DNA of 7,601 nt from Saprospiraceae bacterium (lineage in GTDB: Bacteria > Bacteroidota > Bacteroidia > Chitinophagales > Saprospiraceae), in NCBI GenBank assembly GCA_020436865.1, contig JAGQXA010000650.1, positions 1 to 7,601 on the forward strand, given 5' to 3'. The notes beneath the pieces are model-generated. The model searched no databases. It was not told the origin of the DNA and saw only the letters and a list, made by a program, of their open reading frames with translations. Position 1 is the stretch's first letter. Every line of letters begins with the position of its first letter. The position numbers were made by a program, and so were the translations under genes. Below are positions 1 through 5,547 of this stretch, piece by piece.

Positions 1-72
1 GAAGTTCCTCTACCAGAATTATTACCTTTCCGTATTCCCAAGATCTCCAGATTTCCCACTCGAAGTTTTGGT

Positions 73-3000
73 ATGAGGCGTCGTACCCCACTTCTATTGC
101 CCGACAAAGGGCTTTTCCTTTGGTGGGGGCCACTGATCTGGTTCAGTTGGGTCCCCTGCCTGCTGTTTGGCCAGACGCTGGGAAGAGTGGATGCGCTGAC
201 CGCCGATCAGGGACTGAGTTTCCGCGATGTCACCGGCATCGTACAGGATGATTGGGGTATGATGTGGTTTGGAACCAAACAGGGGCTCGACCGCTACGAC
301 GGGCACCGTTTCACCTCCTTTAACGACGATCCGGGCAATCCCAACTTTCTGCCCGGCAAGGAAATTCTGGAAGGCAGCTTGATCCTTCGGCCGGATTCCA
401 GCTTGTGGATGATCGCCGACGGCCGCTTATGCGTGCTGGACCTGCGCAATTACCGCTCCCGGACGATTCCCGTTCGCCCCGGCGATCCCTGCAGCCTGCA
501 GGGGAAGGCGGTGGCGATCGATCAGGGGAAATACGGCGAACTGTGGATCGTCAGTCAACGGGAAGGGCAACAGTTTCTGCAGGAGTACCGGGCCGACTCC
601 TGTTTTGCGCTGGTCGATACGCTGCAAACCCGCTATCAAGGCTTCGTTTCCCTGGCAACCGACACCCTGGGGAACGTTTGGTGCAGTTCGGAGGTCGAAG
701 GCTTGTCTCTCTATGGTCCGCAAGGCCGAAAATTGCCCGCCATGCGGCCGGATTCCTTCGAATGGTACGGACGTCAGCTCTTCTTTACGCTTTCCTTCAT
801 CGACCGGAACAACGAGCATTTCCTATTTCCGAAAAGCAGGAACGAGGTGCAGCGCTTCGACGACCGTACCGGAACCTTCCAAACCTTCCTTCCTTTGCCT
901 TCGGTGGTGTATCACGGCCTGCACGATTCGCAGGACGACTATTGGTTCGCGACGCGCGACCAACTCTTCCGCCTGGAAGGCGACGGCGAACTCGTCGATC
1001 TGTCGCCCTCGCTGCGGGCGGTGCTCGATTTCTCGCAGATCCGCGGCCTGTACGAAGATCGCACGCACATCCTTTGGGTCGCCACCAACAACGGCTTGCT
1101 GAAAATGCCCGTCAAACGCGAGCTCTTTCAAACCTATCTGCAGGACGACCAGGCCGGATGGGGACATGCGATCCGGGGCTTTACCGAAGATGCGGCGGGA
1201 AACGTCTACTTCATCTGCGAATCCGGCGGAAGTATCTACCGCCTGCCGGGCGGCCACGGCCCCGCCGAAAAGCTGGAATTGCCCGGTCAGCAGTTAGGTC
1301 GGTTCGGCGTGCTCGAACACGTGCGCAACCTGGTCTATCAGGCCGAGGGGGAATATCTGTACATGGCCAATCACCACCTGATGCGCGTTCGCCTTGCCGA
1401 CGGCCATCTGGAAAAATTGGAGGCGATGGATGCCTTCCTGAACCCGGTGCTGCCCAATCCGTTGATCTCCCTTTCCGACGGCCGCCTGCTGATGGGGTAC
1501 GAGTTGAACAAACTGGCCTGTTACGATCCGGTCGCCGACCGGGCCGAGGCACTCTTTCCAGAGTCGAAAAGGCAGGAACGATCGGCAGAGACCAAGTGTT
1601 TGTTCGAAGACAGCCAACAAAAACTCTGGATCGGCACGGTCGATCAGGGGCTGTATTGCCTGGACCGGAACGGCGCGATCGAGGCGCACTACACGACCTC
1701 CAGCCGGCCCCTCCGTCTGTGGAACGACCATATTCTGGCGATCGCCGAAGACCAGGCCGGCAACATCTGGGCCGGCACCTTCGGCGGCGGTCTGCACTGC
1801 ATTCGGCGAGAAGGCGACCGCATCGATGTTTTTCAGAAAAAAGACGGCCTTTGCGACGACAATGTGGTGGGCATCTTGCCGTACGACGATCATTATCTCT
1901 GGATCAGTACCTACGAGGGACTGTCGTGCTTCGACCTGCAAACCCAACAGTTCCAGAACTATTTTGCCGAAGACGGGCTCACGCACGACGAGTTCAACTA
2001 CACGGCCTATTTCCGGTCGTGCCAGGGCGCTTACTATTTCGGCGGGCTCAACGGGGTGAATGCTTTTCGCCCGGAACAGATGCTTGGGCAGGAACTCAAC
2101 CCGCCTCTTTGTCTGGCCAGATTGCTCAAATACGATCAGCGCCGCGACAGCCTGTCGATCCGGTCGTCGGGCTTTTCCCAGCCCGCAAAAGTGCAATTGG
2201 GCCCGCACGACAGCTATTTTCAGTTGGAGTGGATGTTGCCCAATTTCCTCAAACCTTCCAACAACCAGTATTACACCTGGCTGGAAGGGATCGAAGAGGA
2301 CTGGACCTTTCAGGGCGCTACCCCTTTTATTCGTTATAATCGTTTGCCGGCCGGCCATTACACCCTGCGCATCAAGGGAGCGGATTCACGCGGCAACTGG
2401 AGCGAACGGGAACTGGCCGTGCTCATCGAGGTGAAGCCTTTTTTCTACCGCACCCGGTGGTTCCTGCTGCTGGCAGGGGCGAGTACCGGACTGCTCATCT
2501 TCGCGCTCTTTCAGTACCGGCTGCAGGAGTTGTTGCGCATGGAGCGCATGCGGGTCCGGATCTCCAGCGATCTGCATGACGACGTGGGTTCCCTGTTGTC
2601 CGGACTGGCCATGCAGGCCGAAATGATGGAACTCGAGGCGTCGCCGAGGGATAAGCAGAAACTTCGCGATCTCAGCGACCTGGCCCGGCAGATCCTTGCC
2701 CAAATGCGCGATCTGGTATGGTCGATCGACGCGCGCCGCGACCGGGCCCTCGACCTGACCGAGCGCATGCGCGAATTTGCGGAGGAAGTCTTGCTCCCCG
2801 GCGACTTCACCTTCGAGTTCCAGGTCGGCGAGTTGCCCGGCCAGAAGAAACTGCCGGTGGAAGTTCGGCAGCACCTCTATCTCATCTTTAAAGAGGCGAT
2901 CAACAACATCGTGAAGCACTCCAACGGCAACCATGTGGTGATCGGCATCGGCAACGAAGGCCCGTATTTCGAACTATCGATCGCCGACAACGGCCGCTCG

Positions 3001-3132
3001 GGTTCGAATCCGCGCCAGACCACCGGATTGGGGCTCGCCAATATGCGGATGCGGGCCGGAAAGATCGGGGCCACCCTCGAGATCGACCGGGACACCGGCT
3101 TCGAAGTGCGACTGCGCCGTAAAGCGCTGTAA
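73..3132 (+). CDS. Membrane sensor histidine kinase with periplasmic beta-propeller (Reg_prop), Y_Y_Y and HisKA_3/HATPase domains
   Basis: Sensor kinase of a two-component system, 1019 residues. It should sense a ligand in the periplasm, autophosphorylate on a cytoplasmic histidine and pass the phosphate to the regulator encoded next. Seen: an Arg-rich start and hydrophobic stretch to about residue 33 (likely signal peptide, ending LLFG|Q). Propeller repeats of the type 'DxxGxxWxGTxxGLxxYD' follow, clearest near 47-83, 330-355, 509-531, 555-579 and 590-620. A Y_Y_Y-like domain lies near 739-780 ('LPAGHYTLRIKG') and one membrane helix near 796-815. The H-box is LHDDVG with His835. The N-box is EAINNIVKH (941-949), followed by DNG (972-974) and GLGL (985-988). 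The HxxxV-type H-box places it in the HisKA_3 (NarX-like) class. It has no receiver or AraC domain, so it is not a one-piece hybrid HTCS protein. ATG at 73 is chosen because it yields the signal peptide. Bases 1-72 show no convincing promoter. The ligand cannot be inferred. Confidence 0.95.
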   Translation: MRRRTPLLLPDKGLFLWWGPLIWFSWVPCLLFGQTLGRVDALTADQGLSFRDVTGIVQDDWGMMWFGTKQGLDRYDGHRFTSFNDDPGNPNFLPGKEILEGSLILRPDSSLWMIADGRLCVLDLRNYRSRTIPVRPGDPCSLQGKAVAIDQGKYGELWIVSQREGQQFLQEYRADSCFALVDTLQTRYQGFVSLATDTLGNVWCSSEVEGLSLYGPQGRKLPAMRPDSFEWYGRQLFFTLSFIDRNNEHFLFPKSRNEVQRFDDRTGTFQTFLPLPSVVYHGLHDSQDDYWFATRDQLFRLEGDGELVDLSPSLRAVLDFSQIRGLYEDRTHILWVATNNGLLKMPVKRELFQTYLQDDQAGWGHAIRGFTEDAAGNVYFICESGGSIYRLPGGHGPAEKLELPGQQLGRFGVLEHVRNLVYQAEGEYLYMANHHLMRVRLADGHLEKLEAMDAFLNPVLPNPLISLSDGRLLMGYELNKLACYDPVADRAEALFPESKRQERSAETKCLFEDSQQKLWIGTVDQGLYCLDRNGAIEAHYTTSSRPLRLWNDHILAIAEDQAGNIWAGTFGGGLHCIRREGDRIDVFQKKDGLCDDNVVGILPYDDHYLWISTYEGLSCFDLQTQQFQNYFAEDGLTHDEFNYTAYFRSCQGAYYFGGLNGVNAFRPEQMLGQELNPPLCLARLLKYDQRRDSLSIRSSGFSQPAKVQLGPHDSYFQLEWMLPNFLKPSNNQYYTWLEGIEEDWTFQGATPFIRYNRLPAGHYTLRIKGADSRGNWSERELAVLIEVKPFFYRTRWFLLLAGASTGLLIFALFQYRLQELLRMERMRVRISSDLHDDVGSLLSGLAMQAEMMELEASPRDKQKLRDLSDLARQILAQMRDLVWSIDARRDRALDLTERMREFAEEVLLPGDFTFEFQVGELPGQKKLPVEVRQHLYLIFKEAINNIVKHSNGNHVVIGIGNEGPYFELSIADNGRSGSNPRQTTGLGLANMRMRAGKIGATLEIDRDTGFEVRLRRKAL

Positions 3133-3138
3133 TCCGGC

Positions 3139-3160
3139 ATCCCATGAATATGGCATTGAC
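3139..3160. promoter_or_regulatory. Imperfect inverted repeat in the kinase-regulator gap (copy 1)
   Basis: Six bases after the kinase stop codon and 30 bases before the regulator start. It contains ATCCCATG-AA-TATGGCAT, an 8-2-8 near-palindrome with two mismatches. It matches the element at 3838-3859 at 19 of 22 positions. NarL-family regulators commonly bind inverted heptamers separated by 2 bp (7-2-7), so this could be an autoregulatory operator. It could equally be a repeated 3'-end element, because both copies sit just after a stop codon. The function is inference. Confidence 0.4.
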
Positions 3161-3190
3161 CCGAGGTGAAGGAATCCTTACTTTTAAGGG

Positions 3191-3829
3191 ATGAAGAAGA
3201 TCTCCGTAGTCCTGATCGAAGATGAACCGGTCGTGCAACGCAACCTGAGCGCCTATCTGAATGCGCATCCGGATGTGGAAGTGATCGGGATCTTCGGACG
3301 GGTGGAAGATTGGAGAGACGCTCACGAGCACGACCCCTCTTTGCGGCCCGGCATTCTGTTGCTCGACATCAATCTGCCGGGCATGTCGGGGCTGGAAGGC
3401 ATCGGACTGATCCGCCGGCAGCTACCGGACTGCGATATCATCATGCTGACCACTTTTGAAGACAACGACAAGATCTTCAAAGCCCTTTGTTCCGGCGCCT
3501 GTTCCTACCTGTCCAAGCAGACGCCGCTGCAAAAGATCCTCGAAGCGGTACTGGTGGTCAGCCAGGGAGGTTCGTATATGTCGCCCGCCATTGCCCGCAA
3601 GGTGGTCCTGCACTTTGCTCCGAAGCCGAAGGCCAAAAAAGCCCGGCTGTCGCCGCGGCAGATGCAGATCGTGGAGGGCCTGACCGAAGGTTTGAGCTAC
3701 AAACAGACCGCCGACCGGCTGGGAATCACCTTGGAAACCGTGCGGACGCACATCAAGCACATTTATCGGGAATTGCAGGTAAACAGCAAGGCCGAACTGA
3801 TCCGAAAGTCGTTCGAAGGGGAGATTTGA
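3191..3829 (+). CDS. NarL/FixJ-family response regulator (receiver + LuxR-type HTH)
   Basis: Cytoplasmic DNA-binding regulator of 212 residues, the usual length for the family. The receiver domain covers about residues 4-122, with the acidic pair Glu10/Asp11, phospho-acceptor Asp59 in LLLDINLPGMSG, Thr87 (MLTTFEDND) and Lys109 (YLSKQTP). The linker is basic (PKPKAKKAR, about 144-152). The GerE/LuxR-type helix-turn-helix spans about 153-206, with GLSYKQTADRLGITLETVRTHIKHIYRELQ as recognition region (broken here: helices 167-178 and 180-195). The family's usual 'LSPRE' is LSPRQ here (Gln157), a small departure. It lies 58 bases after the kinase gene on the same strand and is almost certainly its partner, since HisKA_3 kinases typically pair with NarL-type regulators. 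ATG at 3191 is preceded immediately by AAGGG, too close to act as a normal ribosome site. Targets are unknown; the two inverted repeats flanking the gene are candidates. Confidence 0.96.
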   Translation: MKKISVVLIEDEPVVQRNLSAYLNAHPDVEVIGIFGRVEDWRDAHEHDPSLRPGILLLDINLPGMSGLEGIGLIRRQLPDCDIIMLTTFEDNDKIFKALCSGACSYLSKQTPLQKILEAVLVVSQGGSYMSPAIARKVVLHFAPKPKAKKARLSPRQMQIVEGLTEGLSYKQTADRLGITLETVRTHIKHIYRELQVNSKAELIRKSFEGEI

Positions 3830-3837
3830 CCGGGCCT

Positions 3838-3859
3838 ATCCCATGAACATGGGATGGAC
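3838..3859. promoter_or_regulatory. Perfect 8-2-8 inverted repeat after the regulator gene (copy 2)
   Basis: ATCCCATG-AA-CATGGGAT (3838-3855) is a perfect palindrome with a 2-base centre, starting 8 bases after the regulator stop codon. The same element, less symmetrical, occurs at 3139-3160. As DNA it fits a dimeric NarL-type binding site. As RNA it could only form a 6-bp stem with a 6-base loop, and no U-run follows directly, so it is a poor terminator. If the promoter-like element at 3878 is real, the palindrome centre lies about 43 bases upstream of its start, a position typical of activator sites. Confidence 0.45.
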
Positions 3860-3877
3860 GGTTGATCATATTTCCGT

Positions 3878-3885
3878 TATCTTGC
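3878..3885 (+). promoter_or_regulatory. Possible Bacteroidota-type -7 promoter element
   Basis: TATCTTGC resembles the Bacteroidota -7 consensus TAnnTTTG but lacks one T. The consensus -33 TTG is not found at the normal distance: the nearest TTG, at 3862, is only 13 bases upstream. It could therefore work only with an activator, for which the palindrome at 3838-3855 is suitably placed. It would direct transcription into the short stretch ending at the terminator. Weak call. Confidence 0.2.
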
Positions 3886-3889
3886 GATA

Positions 3890-3972
3890 GATTAAGCACC
3901 TAAAACCCCCTTCTTACGGAAACACAGGTGTTATCAAAGAAATCGGAAAAGGCGCCCGGACGGCGCCTTTTT
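3890..3972 (+). ncRNA. Candidate small RNA between the regulator gene and the terminator
   Basis: No protein gene lies between 3830 and 3985. Within it, AGCACCT (3895-3901) can pair with AGGTGTT (3926-3932), giving a 7-bp stem with one G-U pair. Its 24-base loop contains ACCCCCTTCTT (3905-3915), a C/U-rich single-stranded stretch of a kind used by some regulatory RNAs to contact purine-rich ribosome sites. The stretch ends in a strong intrinsic terminator. A promoter-like element and a palindrome precede it. It could equally be just the 3' untranslated end of the regulator mRNA. No known RNA family is recognised. Confidence 0.25.
3947..3972. terminator. Bidirectional intrinsic terminator between convergent operons
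   Basis: GGCGCC (3951-3956) and GGCGCC (3962-3967) form a 6-bp GC stem around the loop CGGAC. The stem is extended by AAAA (3947-3950) pairing with TTTT (3968-3971) and followed by a T-run on the plus strand. On the minus strand the A-run at 3947-3950 reads as a T-run, so it also works in the other direction. It lies about 120 bases after the response regulator stop and about 14 bases after the stop codon of the minus-strand anti-sigma gene, so it can end both operons. Confidence 0.88.
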
Positions 3973-3985
3973 CGTTTTGCGGGGC

Positions 3986-4747
3986 CTACCGGTCCAGCAT
4001 TTCACGGGCCTCTTCGTACTTGGCCTGCCCCGGCTGGATCTGCCGGAGCAACTCCTCCGCCTGCTCGTATTCGCCCTGCTTCCAATAGGCCAACGCCAGA
4101 TACCAGCGGCTTTGTTCGACAAAAAGGTGGTCTTCGCGGGAAAGTAGTTCCCGGAAAGACGGCGCCGCCAACTCCGGATGGCCGGCGGCCAGTTCGGAAA
4201 CGGCGGCGTAGAAGAGATAGGCCGACTGATCGGGCCGGCTATCGGCGAGCCGGGTGAAGGCCTCGGCTGCGGCGGCGTAATCGGCTGAAGAATAGGCATT
4301 TACGGCTTTCGCTTGCAGGCCTTCGGCAGTGGAGCTGTCTTGTCCGTCGCGTTGCGCGAGTACCATCGGATAGGGCTCGAACTGGGCGGCGAACAACTGC
4401 TCCCGGTCCGAGATCCGATCCGGTCGGAAAAAGAGTTGCCAGCTAACGACCAGTAAGGCAAGCGTGGCGGCTATTGCCAGGATCTGCCGCAGGCCGATCC
4501 CGACGACCTTACCCGGGCCACGGGCGTCGTCGGGCCGTTGCCAGGTACGGTCGGTTTCCTTCAGTACGGCGCGCAGGCGGTGGACCTGTTCGCCCTGCAA
4601 GGTCTCGGCCAGTTCGGCATGTAGTCGAAGTTCGTCCTGCAGGGCCCGATCGCCAGACAACTGCTGCTCAAAGGCACGTCGCTCTTCGGGCGTCATTTCA
4701 TCCCGGAGGAAGCGTTCGATCTGGTCATATTTGTCGGGTTGCTCCAT
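3986..4747 (-). CDS. Single-span membrane protein with periplasmic TPRs, probable anti-sigma factor
   Basis: Product of 253 residues, second gene of the operon, 32 bases after the ECF sigma stop codon. Seen in order: a charged helical N-terminal domain (about 1-80) beginning YDQIERFLRDEMTPEERRAF; one membrane helix near 86-107 (LAIAATLALLVVSW); a linker with FEPYPMVL (123-130); and a C-terminal region from about 142 with two or three TPR-like helical pairs (AYSSADYAAAAEAF, LALAYWKQGEYEQAEELL). The layout predicts a cytoplasmic N-terminus that holds the sigma factor and periplasmic TPRs that receive a signal. This kind of protein commonly follows ECF sigma genes in Bacteroidota. The protein has no cysteine, so it cannot have the zinc-binding anti-sigma (ZAS) HxxxCxxC motif. 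ATG at 4747 is chosen over GTG at 4756: it begins directly before the conserved-looking N-terminus, and the GTG lies inside the AGTGAGAAAA leader. The anti-sigma role is inference from position and topology. Confidence 0.85.
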   Translation of the reverse strand: MEQPDKYDQIERFLRDEMTPEERRAFEQQLSGDRALQDELRLHAELAETLQGEQVHRLRAVLKETDRTWQRPDDARGPGKVVGIGLRQILAIAATLALLVVSWQLFFRPDRISDREQLFAAQFEPYPMVLAQRDGQDSSTAEGLQAKAVNAYSSADYAAAAEAFTRLADSRPDQSAYLFYAAVSELAAGHPELAAPSFRELLSREDHLFVEQSRWYLALAYWKQGEYEQAEELLRQIQPGQAKYEEAREMLDR

Positions 4748-4779
4748 TTTTCTCACTTTTTACCTTAGCGGTCAGACCA

Positions 4780-5355
4780 CTAAGAAAGTTCCTCGAACCG
4801 CGGATCTTCCCGCACGGCCCGGATCAGTTTTTCCTTGCATTCGAATTTTCGCTTCTTGATGTAATTCTCACTCGAACCCAGTCGCCGGGCGATCTCTGCC
4901 AGCGGCACCTTCTCGAAGAACCAGGCCAGGATCTGCCGGCATTTCTCGCCCAGGTCATCGAAGTGGCGGAAGTACAGGGCATTTCGCTCCGATCGTTCCA
5001 GCTGCCCGAGCAGATCGGCATCGGGTTCGGCCGGTTCGACCTCTTCGAGCGGCGTGGCATCGATCTTGCGGCGGTCGCGCAAATGCGTTAACCAGAGGTT
5101 GCGGCAGATGATCCGCACAAAGCTCTTGAGCGTGCAGGTAAGCTCGAATTCTCCGTTCTCCAGTCTGCGGAACAGAGCGATCAGGGCTTCCTGGAAGAGG
5201 TCGCGGGCATCGTCTTCGGTGCCGTTGTTCTGTTCCACCCAGTAGATCACCGCCGGTAATATGTCGTCGTACAGCCGCCGCACTGCCGAAGGCCGGGCTT
5301 CTATCAGCCCTTCCAAGAGTTCGCGATCGTCTTTGTGCAAGGTCTTGATCATCAT
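4780..5355 (-). CDS. ECF-type RNA polymerase sigma factor (sigma-70 family)
   Basis: Product of 191 residues, a normal length for an ECF sigma factor, which directs RNA polymerase to a set of stress or envelope promoters. Region 2 spans about residues 24-97 with DDARDLFQEALIALFRRL (48-65) and the DNA-contacting stretch SFVRIICRNLWLTHLRDRRK (78-97). An acidic linker (E104-E110) follows. Region 4 spans about 133-182: CRQILAWFFEKVPLAEIARRLG, then the recognition helix SSENYIKKRKFECKEKL (161-177), a form familiar from Bacteroidota ECF factors. Regions 1 and 3 are absent, as expected. ATG at 5355 is preferred; another ATG follows directly at 5352, and a TTG at 5358 is a less likely start. It is the first gene of a minus-strand operon with the membrane protein behind it. 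It is divergent from the TPR-CHAT gene across a repeat-rich spacer. The regulon is unknown. Confidence 0.95.
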   Translation of the reverse strand: MMIKTLHKDDRELLEGLIEARPSAVRRLYDDILPAVIYWVEQNNGTEDDARDLFQEALIALFRRLENGEFELTCTLKSFVRIICRNLWLTHLRDRRKIDATPLEEVEPAEPDADLLGQLERSERNALYFRHFDDLGEKCRQILAWFFEKVPLAEIARRLGSSENYIKKRKFECKEKLIRAVREDPRFEELS

Positions 5356-5411
5356 CAAATAACCTATGGAGTCGAAAGGTTACGGTCGATGGCGAAAAAA
5401 TACGGAAAAGA

Positions 5412-5446
5412 TGTGGGAAGTGAGATGTGGGATGTGGGATGTGGGA
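5412..5446. repeat. Heptamer tandem repeat, five units
   Basis: Five consecutive 7-base units: TGTGGGA, AGTGAGA (degenerate), then TGTGGGA three times. The array lies 57 bases upstream of the sigma factor start and inside the divergent intergenic region. Short intergenic tandem heptamers are known as STRR elements in cyanobacteria. Whether this family recurs in this genome cannot be seen here. Array length could vary by slippage and so change promoter spacing. Confidence 0.85.
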
Positions 5447-5451
5447 GAACG

Positions 5452-5463
5452 CAAAACGTTTTG
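5452..5463. promoter_or_regulatory. Perfect 12-bp palindrome, candidate operator
   Basis: CAAAACGTTTTG is a perfect 12-bp palindrome between the sigma factor operon and the TPR-CHAT gene, about 97 bases from the sigma start and 85 from the CHAT start. Its right edge overlaps TGTAAC (5462-5467), which resembles the AAC-containing -35 boxes of many ECF promoters in the CHAT direction. A matching -10 box at the usual spacing is not evident. The regulatory role is inference. Confidence 0.4.
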
Positions 5464-5479
5464 TAACTTCATCCAGCAT

Positions 5480-5527
5480 CCCGCCTTCGCTAATCCCGAC
5501 TAAGTCGGGACGGCGGGCGAAGCCCGC
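5480..5527. repeat. Nested GC-rich inverted repeats upstream of the TPR-CHAT gene
   Basis: TCCCGACT-A-AGTCGGGA (5494-5510) is a perfect inverted repeat with a one-base centre. It is flanked by CCCGCC (5480-5485) and its complement GGCGGG (5512-5517). A second hairpin, GCGGGC-GAA-GCCCGC (5513-5527), competes for the same bases, and CTTCGC (5485-5490) can also pair with GCGAAG (5517-5522). It resembles a dispersed intergenic repeat more than a terminator, since no T-run follows. In the 5' leader of the CHAT mRNA it would be strongly structured. Confidence 0.75.
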
Positions 5528-5530
5528 ATC

Positions 5531-5544
5531 AGAATCCAGAATCC
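5531..5544. repeat. Direct heptamer repeat AGAATCC x2 abutting the CHAT start
   Basis: Two exact copies of AGAATCC end three bases before the ATG at 5548. A similar 7-base period occurs at 5470-5483 (CATCCAG, CATCCCG). The repeat takes up the place where a ribosome binding site would be, and no Shine-Dalgarno sequence is present. Confidence 0.7.
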
Positions 5545-5547
5545 GAT

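Noticed and set aside
23..30. TACCTTTC as a -7 promoter box for the kinase gene
   Set aside because: It fits TAnnTTTG except for the last base, but no -33 TTG lies at the right distance and the window begins here, so it cannot be judged.
145..174. Lipoprotein signal in the kinase N-terminus (Cys29)
   Set aside because: The residues before Cys29 (WVP) do not fit a lipobox. An ordinary signal peptide ending near residue 33 fits better.
405..2339. 644-codon open frame on the plus strand inside the kinase gene
   Set aside because: Out of frame with the kinase. The translation is rich in Arg/Pro/Gly with no recognisable domain, as expected for a GC-rich shadow frame.
1294..2358. 354-codon open frame on the minus strand opposite the kinase
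   Set aside because: Antisense shadow of a well-supported gene, with no domain or membrane pattern of its own.
5412..5544. Possible CRISPR array
   Set aside because: Units are 7 bases and mostly contiguous, with no spacers of the normal length and no cas genes. These are tandem repeats.
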